Assembly: GCF_038396755.1 (NCBI RefSeq)
Contig: NZ_CP149822.1
Span: 5,796,001-5,860,000, forward strand
From: Chitinophaga pollutisoli
GTDB lineage: Bacteria; Bacteroidota; Bacteroidia; Chitinophagales; Chitinophagaceae
Direction of reading: 5' to 3'
Length of the DNA stretch: 64,000 nucleotides
Each line of letters opens with the position of its first letter. The first letter of the stretch is position 1. The notes under the pieces were generated by a model that was not told the origin of the DNA, did not search any database, and saw nothing but the letters and a program-made list of their open reading frames with translations. Shown here piece by piece: positions 1 to 9,600 of this stretch. The position numbers were made by a program, and so were the translations under genes.

Positions 1-1592
1 CCGAATTTAGACGCGTTTTTCAGCGGCATCGTTTGCCACTCCGCCGTGGGCCGCAGCATAACGGGCTTGCCGGTTCCCGTGCTCACACGGATCGGCATGT
101 CGAACCCTTTCACATCCGCTACCCATCTGTATTTCAGCTGTCCGCCGCTAATGCTGTACTCGAATACGGGCGGCTGTGTATGGCGCAGGTACTGATCGTA
201 TACCTTATCAAAATTAAACCCTGATTTTTTATTGATGAAATCCTCTACCTGCTGTGTGGTCACCGTCTGGTGCCAGAAGGTTTTGTTCAGCCCGCGCAGG
301 ATCTGGCGGAACTGTTCGTCGTTGTTGATAATCTGCCGGATGGTATGCACCATGTTCGCGCCTTTGTAATACATGTCGCCGGAACCTTCGGTATTGACGC
401 CGTAGGGGCCGATGATGGGAACGTCGTTGGCGATATTTTTACGGATGCCCTGCAGATATGCATTCCCCGCTTCCTTGCCGTATCGGCACTCCGTAAAAAG
501 CGTTTCGGAATAGTTGGTGAAGGATTCATGCACCCACATATCGGCGATGTCTTTAGTCGTGATATTGTTCCCGAACCATTCGTGGCCGGTTTCGTGGATG
601 ATGATGAAATCCCATTTTAATCCCCAGCCGGAACCGGAAAGGTCTTTTCCGCGGTAGCCCATTTTATACTGGTTGCCGTATGCCACGGCACTCTGGTGCT
701 CCATGCCGAGGTGCGGCGTTTCCACAAGTTTGTAGGTATCGGTGTAGAAAGGGTAGGGGCCGAACCAGTGCTCGAAACATTGCATCATGGGCTTCACCAC
801 GCCGAAGTGTTTTTTGGCGGCGGCGAGGTGGTAATCCAGCACCCAGAAGTCGAGCGGCAGGTTGCCGGCTTCGCCTTTGTAAATATCGGAGAAATGCGCG
901 TAGTGGCCGATGTTCAGCGCCACGTCGTAGTTGTTGATGGGATTGGAGACGAACCAGGTAAAGGTGCGCGTGGTATCCGCACCGTCTTTCACCGAACGCA
1001 GCCTGCCGTTGGAAACGTTGGTCAGGGCGCCGGGTACGGTTACCGCAATCTGCATGCTGTCGGGCTCTTCGGACTGATGGTCTTTATTCGGCCAGAACAC
1101 GCTGGCACCCAGGCCCTGGCAGGCGCTGGCGATCCAGGGGCGGTGCAGGGAGTCGGTTTTCCAGACGATGCCGCCGTCCCAGGGCGCGTTCTTCGCTTCG
1201 CGGGGCTTGCCGCCGAAAGTGAGGACGATCTGTTTGATTTTTCCCCTGGGCTGATGGGCCGGCATATCGATGAAAAAGGCGTTGCCTTCGCGGGTAAATG
1301 TGAGTTCTTGCCCGTCCTGCACGGCTTTCCGCAGCTCCATGGGCTGCTGCAGGTCGATTTGCATCCGGTTGGGCGCGCCCGTAACCCGGTAATGAATCAC
1401 GTTGGTGCCTTCGATGGATTTGGTGTCGGGGAAGATGCGCATCGAGAGGTCGTAGTACGTTACGTCCCACCAGGTGCGCTCCGGCCCCAGGGTGCCGCGC
1501 AGGGTATCCTGGCGGGTAAAGCGTTGATTGTGCTGGCTATAGGCGTTGCTTACGGTGAACAACGTCAGCAGAATGGGCAGCAGCCTCATCAT
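1..1592 (-). CDS. M1 family metallo-aminopeptidase (3'-truncated by window edge)
   Basis: Zinc aminopeptidase of the gluzincin M1 family, removing N-terminal residues from peptides, probably in the periplasm or at the cell surface. The reverse strand encodes a signal peptide (MMRLLPILLTLF...), an N-terminal beta domain, the substrate-binding GMEHQSAVAYG motif (family GxMEN-like) and the zinc site HETGH, followed after 18 residues by the Glu of WVHES, i.e. a complete HExxH-x18-E. The C-terminus lies beyond base 1. Two adjacent in-frame ATG codons (1592 and 1589) open the gene; I took the first. It is divergent from the peptide-binding lipoprotein gene, which fits a shared interest in peptides. 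Family is secure; substrate is unknown. Confidence 0.9.
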   Translation of the reverse strand, partial: MMRLLPILLTLFTVSNAYSQHNQRFTRQDTLRGTLGPERTWWDVTYYDLSMRIFPDTKSIEGTNVIHYRVTGAPNRMQIDLQQPMELRKAVQDGQELTFTREGNAFFIDMPAHQPRGKIKQIVLTFGGKPREAKNAPWDGGIVWKTDSLHRPWIASACQGLGASVFWPNKDHQSEEPDSMQIAVTVPGALTNVSNGRLRSVKDGADTTRTFTWFVSNPINNYDVALNIGHYAHFSDIYKGEAGNLPLDFWVLDYHLAAAKKHFGVVKPMMQCFEHWFGPYPFYTDTYKLVETPHLGMEHQSAVAYGNQYKMGYRGKDLSGSGWGLKWDFIIIHETGHEWFGNNITTKDIADMWVHESFTNYSETLFTECRYGKEAGNAYLQGIRKNIANDVPIIGPYGVNTEGSGDMYYKGANMVHTIRQIINNDEQFRQILRGLNKTFWHQTVTTQQVEDFINKKSGFNFDKVYDQYLRHTQPPVFEYSISGGQLKYRWVADVKGFDMPIRVSTGTGKPVMLRPTAEWQTMPLKNASKF

Positions 1593-1712
1593 ACAGGTTA
1601 AGTTTAAACGGCAATATAATCCAGTTGGGGGAGACGGCAGGGGCTTTTTTTGACAGGCGGTTGCGCAGGCTTGCCTGGTCCCGGAATTCTGATTACCTTG
1701 ATGGTCCTGTTT

Positions 1713-3329
1713 ATGAAGTATTCCGTTTTCTTCCTGCTGATCCTGATATACGCCTGCGGCGAACGCCGCGGCGACGGGAAAATGGTGTTCCGCTACAACC
1801 AGGAAGGCGGCATCCCCACGCTGGACCCCGCCTTCGCCAAGAACCAGGCCATCATGTGGGCCGTGCGCCAGGTATTCAACACACTCGTCGAAACCGACAG
1901 CTCCCTCAACATTCGCCCCTCGCTCGCGAAAAGCTGGGAAGTTTCGGCCGACCGGAAGGAGTATGTTTTCCATCTCCGCACTGACGTCCATTTCCACGAC
2001 CACGCTCTTTTCCCCGGCGGCAAAGGCAGGAAAATGACGGCGGAAGACGTTGCTTACAGTTTCCGCAGGCTCATCGACCCCGCCACGGCATCGTCGGGCG
2101 CCTGGGTCTTCAACGGCAAAGTAGATCCCGTGGCAGGTTTCACGGCGGTCGACGACAGCACCTTCCGACTCCGGTTACTACAGCCTTTCCAACCCGTGAT
2201 GGGCATCCTCAGCATGCAATATTGCAGCGTGGTGCCGCGGGAGATCGTGGAGCACTTCGGCAAGGATTTCCGGAAGCACCCCATAGGCACGGGGCCCTTT
2301 CAGTTTTTCTATTGGGACGAAGGGCAGGGGCTGGTGCTGCATAAAAACCCCCGTTATCACGAAACCGATGAACACGGCACGCGACTGCCATACCTGGATG
2401 CGGTGCAGATCTCGTTTGTAGACAGCAAGGGAACCGAGTTTCTGCTGTTTCGGCAGGGACAACTCAGCTTCATCAACGAAATCGACGCCACGTTCAAAGA
2501 CGAAGTGCTCACGCGGCAGGGTGAATTGAAAAAAGAGTGGGAGGGGAAGATCGTCATGATGAAAACGCCTTACCTCAGCACGGAATATTTCGGTATCGTG
2601 ATGGATCCGGAGAAGCCCGGTGTGAAAAACAGTCCGCTGCACGACCTGCGCGTGCGGCGCGCGGTGAATTTCGGGATCGACCGGGTGAAGATGGTGACAT
2701 ACCTGCGGAACAATAAAGGGATCCCGGCCACGTCGGGTTTTGTGCCGGCGGGATTGCCGTCGTTCGATACGGCCGCGGTGCCGGGGTATCACTACGATCC
2801 GGCCAGGGCGCGGAAGTTGTTGGCGGAAGCGGGATATCCGGATGGGAAGGGGTTGCCGGGGATTACACTGGTGTCGATCCCTTTGTACGCGGACCTGGCC
2901 GATTACGCCGCGCGGCAGTTGCAGGAATTGGGGATTAAGGTACAGGTGGAAGTGATGCAACGGGGGCCGCTGATTGATCAGGTAGCGAAATCCGCCGTGC
3001 CTTTTTTCCGGGCCAGCTGGATCGCGGATTACCCGGATGCGGAAAGTTTCCTGGCGATGTTCTACAGTAAGAATCCCGCGCCGCCGAATTATACGCGGTA
3101 TGATAATCCGGCGTTCGACCGGCTGTATGAGCGCGCATTGGAGGAAACGGACGATTCGGTACGGTATGGGTTGTACCAGGAGATGGACAGGATGGTGGTG
3201 GCGGATGCCCCGGTGGTGCCGTTGTTTTATGACATGGTGATGCGTTTCAAACAGCCTAACGTGTTGGGGCTCAGTAGCGATGGGTTGAATACCCTGGAGT
3301 TGAGAAGGGTACGGATCGTGGAAAATTGA
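1713..3329 (+). CDS. Peptide/oligopeptide ABC transporter substrate-binding lipoprotein (SBP_bac_5)
   Basis: OppA/DppA-type solute-binding protein of 538 residues. It begins MKYSVFFLLILIYACGE, a lipoprotein signal with a lipobox ending in Cys. The start at 1713 was preferred over in-frame codons further upstream because it places the signal peptide at the N-terminus. The mature part has the family's typical opening (LDPAFAKNQ.. VFNTLVETDSSL), the RRAVNFGIDR helix and the PDAESFLAMFYSKN segment near the C-terminus. No permease or ATPase gene lies nearby, so this is an orphan binding protein. In Bacteroidota such proteins may work with distant permeases. Ligand specificity cannot be read from the sequence. 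Confidence 0.85.
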   Translation: MKYSVFFLLILIYACGERRGDGKMVFRYNQEGGIPTLDPAFAKNQAIMWAVRQVFNTLVETDSSLNIRPSLAKSWEVSADRKEYVFHLRTDVHFHDHALFPGGKGRKMTAEDVAYSFRRLIDPATASSGAWVFNGKVDPVAGFTAVDDSTFRLRLLQPFQPVMGILSMQYCSVVPREIVEHFGKDFRKHPIGTGPFQFFYWDEGQGLVLHKNPRYHETDEHGTRLPYLDAVQISFVDSKGTEFLLFRQGQLSFINEIDATFKDEVLTRQGELKKEWEGKIVMMKTPYLSTEYFGIVMDPEKPGVKNSPLHDLRVRRAVNFGIDRVKMVTYLRNNKGIPATSGFVPAGLPSFDTAAVPGYHYDPARARKLLAEAGYPDGKGLPGITLVSIPLYADLADYAARQLQELGIKVQVEVMQRGPLIDQVAKSAVPFFRASWIADYPDAESFLAMFYSKNPAPPNYTRYDNPAFDRLYERALEETDDSVRYGLYQEMDRMVVADAPVVPLFYDMVMRFKQPNVLGLSSDGLNTLELRRVRIVEN

Positions 3330-3420
3330 GCAGTGAACATATCATATATTAATATATTCATTAAGAAGGGGTTAATTTTTTCGGGGGGCTTGATTATTAG
3401 GTTAGCCCGGATTAAAGGGT

Positions 3421-3428
3421 TACATTTG
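3421..3428 (+). promoter_or_regulatory. -7 box (TACATTTG) ahead of desaturase
   Basis: TACATTTG matches the Bacteroidota -7 consensus TAnnTTTG and lies 31 bases before the desaturase ATG. No clean TTG -33 box is found at the expected 19-20 base spacing, so this is a partial match. Confidence 0.45.
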
Positions 3429-3459
3429 CGGTTCAACTTTCAACACTAAAATTGAGGCG

Positions 3460-4242
3460 ATGACTGCGATATTGATCTTCTTCTTTTCACACTGGTTTTT
3501 ATCACTTTTCTTCCATACATTTTTCCTTCACCGCTATGCATCTCACCAGATGTACGACACCAGCAAGGGCTGGGAGCGCGTGTTTTATTTCAGCACCTGG
3601 TTTTTCCAGGGTTCTTCTTACCTGATTCCCCGTGCGTATGGCGTGATGCACCGGATGCACCACGAATACAGCGATACGGAGCATGATCCGCACAGCCCGC
3701 ACTTTTTCAAGGACGTTTGGCATATGATGATCCACACCCGTGAGATTTATGCAGCGTTTCTGTCCGGCAAAAAACTGCCTGACGCACAATTCACGAAAGA
3801 TCCCCTGCCGGTTTGGGACAGCCTGGACAAGTTCGGTGACCACCGTGCTACCCGTCTGACCTGGATCGCTTTGTATATTGCATTTTATGTGATCTTCGCT
3901 GGTACTACCTGGTGGCTGTATCTGCTGTTGCCGATTCACTTCCTGATGGGCCCTATCCAGGGTGCGATCGTGAACTGGTGCGGTCACAAATACGGATACA
4001 GCAATTTCGACAACGGCGACCATTCCCGCAACTCGGAGCCCTGGGGTATCTTCCTGTTGGGTGAGCTGTTCCAGAACAACCACCACAAGCATAAGGACAG
4101 CGCCAACTTCGCCAAGAAATGGTTTGAGTTTGATCCTACTTACCCGGTGATGCGCGCAATGCACTTCCTGGGCATGATCAAGCTGCGCCAGACGGCTACT
4201 GCAAAGATCGCGGTACCGAAGAAGTCGCGCAAGGCGGCTTAA
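3460..4242 (+). CDS. Acyl-CoA/fatty acid desaturase (membrane di-iron)
   Basis: Integral-membrane fatty acid desaturase of 260 residues, expected to introduce a cis double bond (delta-9 type) into acyl chains and so tune membrane fluidity. The three histidine boxes are present: HRYASH near residue 24, HRMHHEYSD near residue 64 and NNHHKHKDS near residue 205, with an additional His in NWCGHKYGYSN. Hydrophobic helices flank them at about residues 3-22, 45-60 and 130-170. It is shorter than eukaryotic SCD enzymes but normal for bacterial ones. A hairpin terminator follows the gene, suggesting a monocistronic transcript. The electron donor is not encoded nearby. Confidence 0.9.
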   Translation: MTAILIFFFSHWFLSLFFHTFFLHRYASHQMYDTSKGWERVFYFSTWFFQGSSYLIPRAYGVMHRMHHEYSDTEHDPHSPHFFKDVWHMMIHTREIYAAFLSGKKLPDAQFTKDPLPVWDSLDKFGDHRATRLTWIALYIAFYVIFAGTTWWLYLLLPIHFLMGPIQGAIVNWCGHKYGYSNFDNGDHSRNSEPWGIFLLGELFQNNHHKHKDSANFAKKWFEFDPTYPVMRAMHFLGMIKLRQTATAKIAVPKKSRKAA

Positions 4243-4265
4243 TGGCGGGTTGAACAAAATATTCG

Positions 4266-4297
4266 AAGGCGGCGGAAGCAATTCCGCCGCCTTTTTT
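4266..4297 (+). terminator. Rho-independent terminator after desaturase
   Basis: Perfect 12-bp stem (4266-4277 with 4282-4293), GCAA tetraloop and a T-run, 23 bases after the desaturase stop codon. Confidence 0.9.
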
Positions 4298-4465
4298 CAT
4301 GCCCGGTTCCGCCGTCTAAAATTTTTTTCCTTCCTGTAAGGAATTTTCTAAAATTGCCGGTCCTTACATTAGAAAACGGTATTCCACGCCGTTCCGTTCA
4401 ACCAAGACATTTTTTAACGTAGGTTTTTTACGAAGGTAAACAAGGGGGGACCCACAGCAGGGCTT

Positions 4466-5098
4466 ATGCCGGACAGCAACAAGCACATACGGAGTTTGCA
4501 GGAAGAAATTGCACGTAACGACAGCGAACAGGCTTTTGCCGCACTGTTCAGATTGCTGTACGATCGGCTAATTCGATTTTGCATGCAGTACGTTTCTTCG
4601 CGGGAGGCCGCGGAAGAAGTGGTATCCGATGTATTCGTCAGGATATGGGAGCGGCGTGCGGGGTTGACGGAAGTAGGGAACCTGGAAGTGTACTTGTTTG
4701 TGTCGGTGCGGAACCAGGCTTATAATTACCAGGAGAAGTATTCATCGATGCGGATATCGCCGTTGGAGAACGGGGAGTGGGAGTTGACGGACGCGGGCGA
4801 TCCCGGCCGGGATATGGAGTGGAAGGAAATGTCGGCGCGGCTCGACCGTGAGGTGAATCTCCTGCCGGATCAATGCCGGAAAGTGTTCCGCTTGATCAAG
4901 GAAGAAGGTTTCCGGTATAAAGAAGTGGCGCAAATCCTGAATATCTCGCCGCGGACAGTGGAAACGCAGCTTTTCCGCGCCATCCGCCGCCTGCAGGAGG
5001 CCGTGGGGCACTGGTTGCCGGACAGGCTCAGAAAGGGCGGAAAACTGCCGCCAACGGTGGGTTTATTGCTGCTGTTGCTGGATGGATGGACTTGGTAA
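4466..5098 (+). CDS. RNA polymerase ECF-type sigma factor
   Basis: Extracytoplasmic-function sigma factor of 210 residues. Region 2 is visible at about residues 25-95 (LYDRLIRFCMQYVSSREAAEEVVSDVFVRIWE), and region 4 at about 130-185 with the helix-turn-helix FRYKEVAQILNISPRTVETQ. It precedes a FecR anti-sigma gene and a SusC carrying an STN domain, the standard arrangement for trans-envelope induction of a polysaccharide utilisation locus, so it probably activates the Sus-like operon. An oddity is the last 15 residues, which are strongly hydrophobic (run of six Leu, then WTW); this could anchor the protein at the membrane. It is separated from fecR by 519 bases holding a phased repeat array. 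Confidence 0.92.
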   Translation: MPDSNKHIRSLQEEIARNDSEQAFAALFRLLYDRLIRFCMQYVSSREAAEEVVSDVFVRIWERRAGLTEVGNLEVYLFVSVRNQAYNYQEKYSSMRISPLENGEWELTDAGDPGRDMEWKEMSARLDREVNLLPDQCRKVFRLIKEEGFRYKEVAQILNISPRTVETQLFRAIRRLQEAVGHWLPDRLRKGGKLPPTVGLLLLLLDGWTW

Positions 5099-5224
5099 GC
5101 CCCCGGCTGCGATTTGGCCGCGCGATGAACAGGAAACCCGCAACAAGCTGGTTTACCCGTATAAACTGGGGGTTTATGTATATCTGAAGGCCTTTTAATG
5201 GATGCCAACGTGATGGATAGTGTA

Positions 5225-5356
5225 GTGTAAGTTAATGGTATACAGTAGGTTAAGGTGGGTATTCTCCAGGGTAAACAAAGGGTAATACAGGCTGGGATAT
5301 ACTGTTGATATACTTTAAATATACAGTAACCCCTAAGTTACCCTATAGTATCCCAC
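5225..5356. repeat. 11-bp-phased, partly dyad-symmetric repeat array A
   Basis: Non-coding stretch within the 519-base gap between the sigma factor and FecR genes. Short words recur at exact 11-base steps: GGGTAA at 5269 and 5280; ATATAC at 5297, 5308 and 5319; AGT-nn-CCC at 5325, 5336 and 5347. Weaker GGTAw copies continue the register upstream to about 5225. GGGTAA (5280-5285) pairs with TTACCC (5338-5343) around centre 5311.5, and GGGTAA (5269-5274) is mirrored by TATCCC (5349-5354) around the same centre. The rest of the gap (5099-5224, 5357-5617) shows no convincing gene. Function is unknown. Confidence 0.7.
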
Positions 5357-5617
5357 CAGGTAAGCAATCGGAAAAGTGCGGTATTGCTGGCAAAAAGCGT
5401 CCGTTCGGTGGTGATTGTGCAAGTTTATGGGTGAAGTGGATACAGGTGTAGCGTGCGGGAAAAGGGGAGGGCCGGCCGGTGTAACGCATTGCCGCGCCCG
5501 GAATGAAATGGATTGTCGATAGCATTGAAAATGTATATATGTATTTGACCTGCCGGAAGATAACGGCAATATCCGTAAGGAAATGACGGAATCATAAGCA
5601 GGTCCCTATCTCTGGTA

Positions 5618-6658
5618 ATGATGATGAACGACGAAAGAATCACCCGGCTGCTGGCGGCCCGGCTGGCTGGCGAAGCTACCGAAGCGGAACTGCGCGAACT
5701 GGATTCGCTACTGGCGCAGGATGCATCGGTGCAGTCGCAGGCGCAGCTCCTCCAGCGCTATTTCAAAGATGCGCCGGTCCATAGCTCCGCCGGTACGGAG
5801 CAGGCCCTGGAGCGGACGCTCGCCCGCATCCGTGCCGGTGAATCCGCCCCGCTCAGCGAGTCTGGCCGTGGCAGGAGAGGAGCCTGGAAGTGGTGGTCCG
5901 CCGCCGCCGCAGCCATACTCCTGCTGCTGGGAGGCGCGTGGGCGCTGTGGAAACCAGCCGCGTTACACTCAGGCTACGCGGCGTTCAACCCTGAAAAGGA
6001 TACAGTCCGCTGGCTGCACCGCCAAAACGCGAAAGCCATCCGCGCCGCACTTGAACTGGCGGACGGCAGCAAAATCTGGCTCAACGCAGATTCACGCCTG
6101 TCGTACCCCGAACAGTTCGGCCCCCATTCCCGCGAAGTGTTCCTGACCGGGGAAGCTTTCTTCCAGGTAAGCAGCGCTCCCGAGAAACCTTTCATCGTTC
6201 ATCTGAGCAAAGGCACCATCCGCGTGCTCGGCACCTCGTTCAACGTCCGCGCATACGAAAACGAACCGGTCAAAACATCCGTCAGCACCGGGAAAGTCGC
6301 CTTCATCCCGAAATACACCGACGCCCGCATTCCCGACACCTTCTACATCACGCCAGACGAAAAAGTAACCTGGTATGATGAAGACGCCCGCCCGGAAAAA
6401 GCGGTTACATCCGGCGATGAAGACCGCGCCTGGACCGACGGCGGCCTTGTTTTCCGTGACGCCACGCTGGAAGATATATGCCGCGAGCTGGAAAGAACCT
6501 TCGGGAAAAAAGTACACTTCGATTCGGAAGAGCCCCGCCACTACCGCATGACCGGCGCCTTCCGCAACAACAGCCTCTCCGAGATCCTGTTCTACCTGTC
6601 AAAATCTAAAAATTTCCAATATACCATCACCGACAGCACCCTGCTGATCAGTGAATAA
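5618..6658 (+). CDS. FecR family anti-sigma factor
   Basis: Membrane anti-sigma regulator of 346 residues. The N-terminal cytoplasmic part (about 1-88) would hold the sigma factor. A single membrane helix follows a WKWW motif (about 91-112). The periplasmic FecR domain (about 125-235) contains the typical LADGSKIWLNADSRLSYPEQF and REVFLTGEAFFQV motifs, and a DUF4974-type secretin/TonB-short-N-like domain ends the protein (about 270-346). Three in-frame ATG codons stand at 5618, 5621 and 5624. It sits directly upstream of susC, whose STN domain would contact it in the periplasm. It probably transmits substrate occupancy of SusC to the ECF sigma factor encoded upstream. Confidence 0.93.
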   Translation: MMMNDERITRLLAARLAGEATEAELRELDSLLAQDASVQSQAQLLQRYFKDAPVHSSAGTEQALERTLARIRAGESAPLSESGRGRRGAWKWWSAAAAAILLLLGGAWALWKPAALHSGYAAFNPEKDTVRWLHRQNAKAIRAALELADGSKIWLNADSRLSYPEQFGPHSREVFLTGEAFFQVSSAPEKPFIVHLSKGTIRVLGTSFNVRAYENEPVKTSVSTGKVAFIPKYTDARIPDTFYITPDEKVTWYDEDARPEKAVTSGDEDRAWTDGGLVFRDATLEDICRELERTFGKKVHFDSEEPRHYRMTGAFRNNSLSEILFYLSKSKNFQYTITDSTLLISE

Positions 6659-6694
6659 AGTACCCGTTCCATTTATCACAACACTTAAAACGTT

Positions 6695-9600
6695 ATGAAA
6701 GTAAGACCGCTCTGCAAGCCGGGTCCCTTCCGTTCGTTGCTCCGCGCCGCCGTCTTCTGCACTGCCCTGCTGTGCATGCTCGACCTCCACGCGCAGGATG
6801 CATGGGCCGCCAACACCGCCCGCCAAACGATGGACCAGGCTCGGGACAATCCCCGCAAACAAACGGAGAAACGCCTCAGCATCCAGGTGCGCGACGAGAA
6901 ACTATCGTCCGTCCTCGATCGCATCGAGCAGCAAACACCTTATGTTTTCGTATACTCCAACGACGAAATCAGCATTTCCCGCAAAATCACCCTCCAGGTC
7001 AAAGACCGCCAGCTCAGCGAAATCCTGGACATGCTCCTTTCCCCGCTCGATATCAGATACGAGCTGATCAATAACAAGATCATACTCAAACAGGGAAACG
7101 TAGCAGCCGTCGTGTTCGCGCAGCAGGCAAACGTCACCATTAAAGGCCGGGTGGTGGGCGAAAACGGCGAAGGGCTTCCCGGAGTAAATATCCGCCTCAA
7201 AGGCAAACCTGCTGTAGGCACCGTGTCGAACGAAAACGGCGATTTCAGTCTTCAGATCCCTTCCGAAGACGCAAACGGAACGCTCGTTTGCAGTTACATC
7301 GGCTATCTTTCATCCGAAGTGCCTATCGGCGGCCGCACCGATCTCACCGTTTTACTGCGTATCGATTCCAAAAATCTCGGTGAAGTGGTGGTCACGGCTT
7401 ACGGCTCTCAGAAAAAGGGACAGGTAACAGCCGCCATCAGCACCATTTCCACCAAGGATATTGAAAGCCGACCTGTGACCAATATGTTCCAGGCGCTGCA
7501 GGGTACCGCGCCCAACCTCACGCTGCAACAGGCTACCGCCGAACCCGGCGCCGCGCTGGTACTCAATATCCGCGGCGTGGGATCGCTCACCGGCAATGCG
7601 CCCCTTATCATAATCGATGGGGTGATGACGCAGGGCGGCGGGTTGCAGAACCTCAATCCCTACGACGTGGAAAGCATTTCCGTGTTGAAAGACGCCGCGT
7701 CGTCCGCCATCTACGGATCGCAGGCCGCCAACGGCGTGATCTATATCACCACCAAGCGCGGCACCAAAGACCAGCGGCCTTCCGTTCACTACAACGGCAT
7801 GTACGGCTGGCAAACGCCCACGGCGCTGCCCCGCCAGGTGGAAGGATGGGAGTATATGTCCCTCAAAAACGAAGCGCTGGTGAACTCCGGCAAAACACCG
7901 CAATACACGCCGCAACAGGTGGCGCATTGGAAAGAGCGCGGTTCGGAACCAGCTTACCTGCGGGAAATGATCCGCCGTTCCACCCCGCAGCAAAACCACA
8001 GCCTGAGCCTTTCCGGTGGCGGCCAATCCACCAGCTACCTGCTTAGCATGGGTTACGTGAACCAGGGGAACATGCTCGCCAACAAGTATGTGCCCGACGA
8101 GCTCAACCTCGGTTACCGCCGCTACAACGCCCGCGCCAACGTGAGCGTGGAAGTGAGCAAATATGTGCAGGTGAATGTGAACATGGCGTACACCAAATCC
8201 TGGTTCAACCGCCAGAATGCGGACATCGGCCTGCTGATGCGCGATGCGATGCGGACCCCGAGGATCTACCCGGTGAAAGACTCGCTGGGCAATTTCGTGG
8301 TTCCGGCGCTGAACAGCAACAACGTCATCGCCCAACTCGTGAACGCCGGTTATAACAACACCGAGCGCGACAACCTGCTGGGTGGTGTTGACGTTACCAT
8401 CACGCCGCTCAAACATGTGAAGGTAAACCTGAACGCTTCCGGTAACTATACCATCAACAACCATTATTACCGGCAGAACAAATACAGCTACGCGCCGTAT
8501 TATACTACAGCTAACCCGCCGATCAACAACCAGCAGTCCAACGCTTCTTACCGCGACCTCACCACCAACGTGTATGCAACGGTGGAATATGAGAACACTT
8601 TCGCGAAAGATCACTACGTGAAGGCGCAGGTAGGCGGCAGGAGTGATGCGCAGAACGAATATTACGGCCTGCGTGCCACCCGGTACGGGACCACCAATCT
8701 CGACAGCGACTGGAGCATCGGCGGCGGGTATATCCCCAAGCCCGACGGTACCCTCGATTACGCGACGATCGGCACGTACAACGAGCTGGTGAACCCGAAC
8801 CTCTTCGCCCTGAATTCTCTTTTTGGCCGTGTGAACTACGTGTTCAAAGACCGCTACCTCGCAGAATTCACCTGGCGGTACGACGGTTCTTCCAAGCTCG
8901 CGCCCGGCCACCGCTGGCAAATGTTCCCCGCATTCTCGCTGGGCTGGCGCGTGACCGACGAGCCTTTCCTCGACAACCTCCGCGACATCGGCAACCTCAA
9001 ACTCCGGTATTCCTGGGGTAAAGTGGGCAACTCCAACATCGGCGGTTTCAATTACCTGGCGCGCGTGTCCATCAACCCGAACAAATATCCCTTCAACAAT
9101 ACCGCCAACCCCGGCGCGGATTTCACGCCCTACAACGACCTGCTCGAATGGGAAACCTCCGCCATGGCCAACTATGGCGCCGACGTGGAACTGTTTGATA
9201 ATAAAGTCGGAGTGTCTTTCGATTACTTCGACAAACGGACTTCCGGTATTTACCTGTTCGAAGTAGTACCCGGCACCACCGGCATCGGATCGAGCCTGCA
9301 GAATTCCGGCCAGGTGAGGAACCAGGGTTGGGAAGTGACGGTTTCCTGGCGCGCCAAAACAGGTGCGTTCAACCATAACCTGAGCGCCAACGTGTCCGAC
9401 AACCTGAACAAGGTGACGAAGTTCGGGCAGGAGTCCATCCGCGGTTCCGACTTCAGCTACATTATCCGCGAAGGTTTTCCCATCGCTTCATACTTCGGGT
9501 ACAAATCCAGCGGTCTGTACCAGAACCTGGACGATCTGAAGAACGCGCCCAAGGTGCCTTTCGCATTCAACCAGCAGGTGATGCCCGGTGATATCCGGTA

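Noticed and set aside
5225..5356. CRISPR array
   Set aside because: Period is 11 bases with short drifting words; there are no 23-37-base repeats, spacers or cas genes.
7352..9376. Minus-strand frame (674 codons) inside susC
   Set aside because: Antisense shadow of a well-supported SusC gene.
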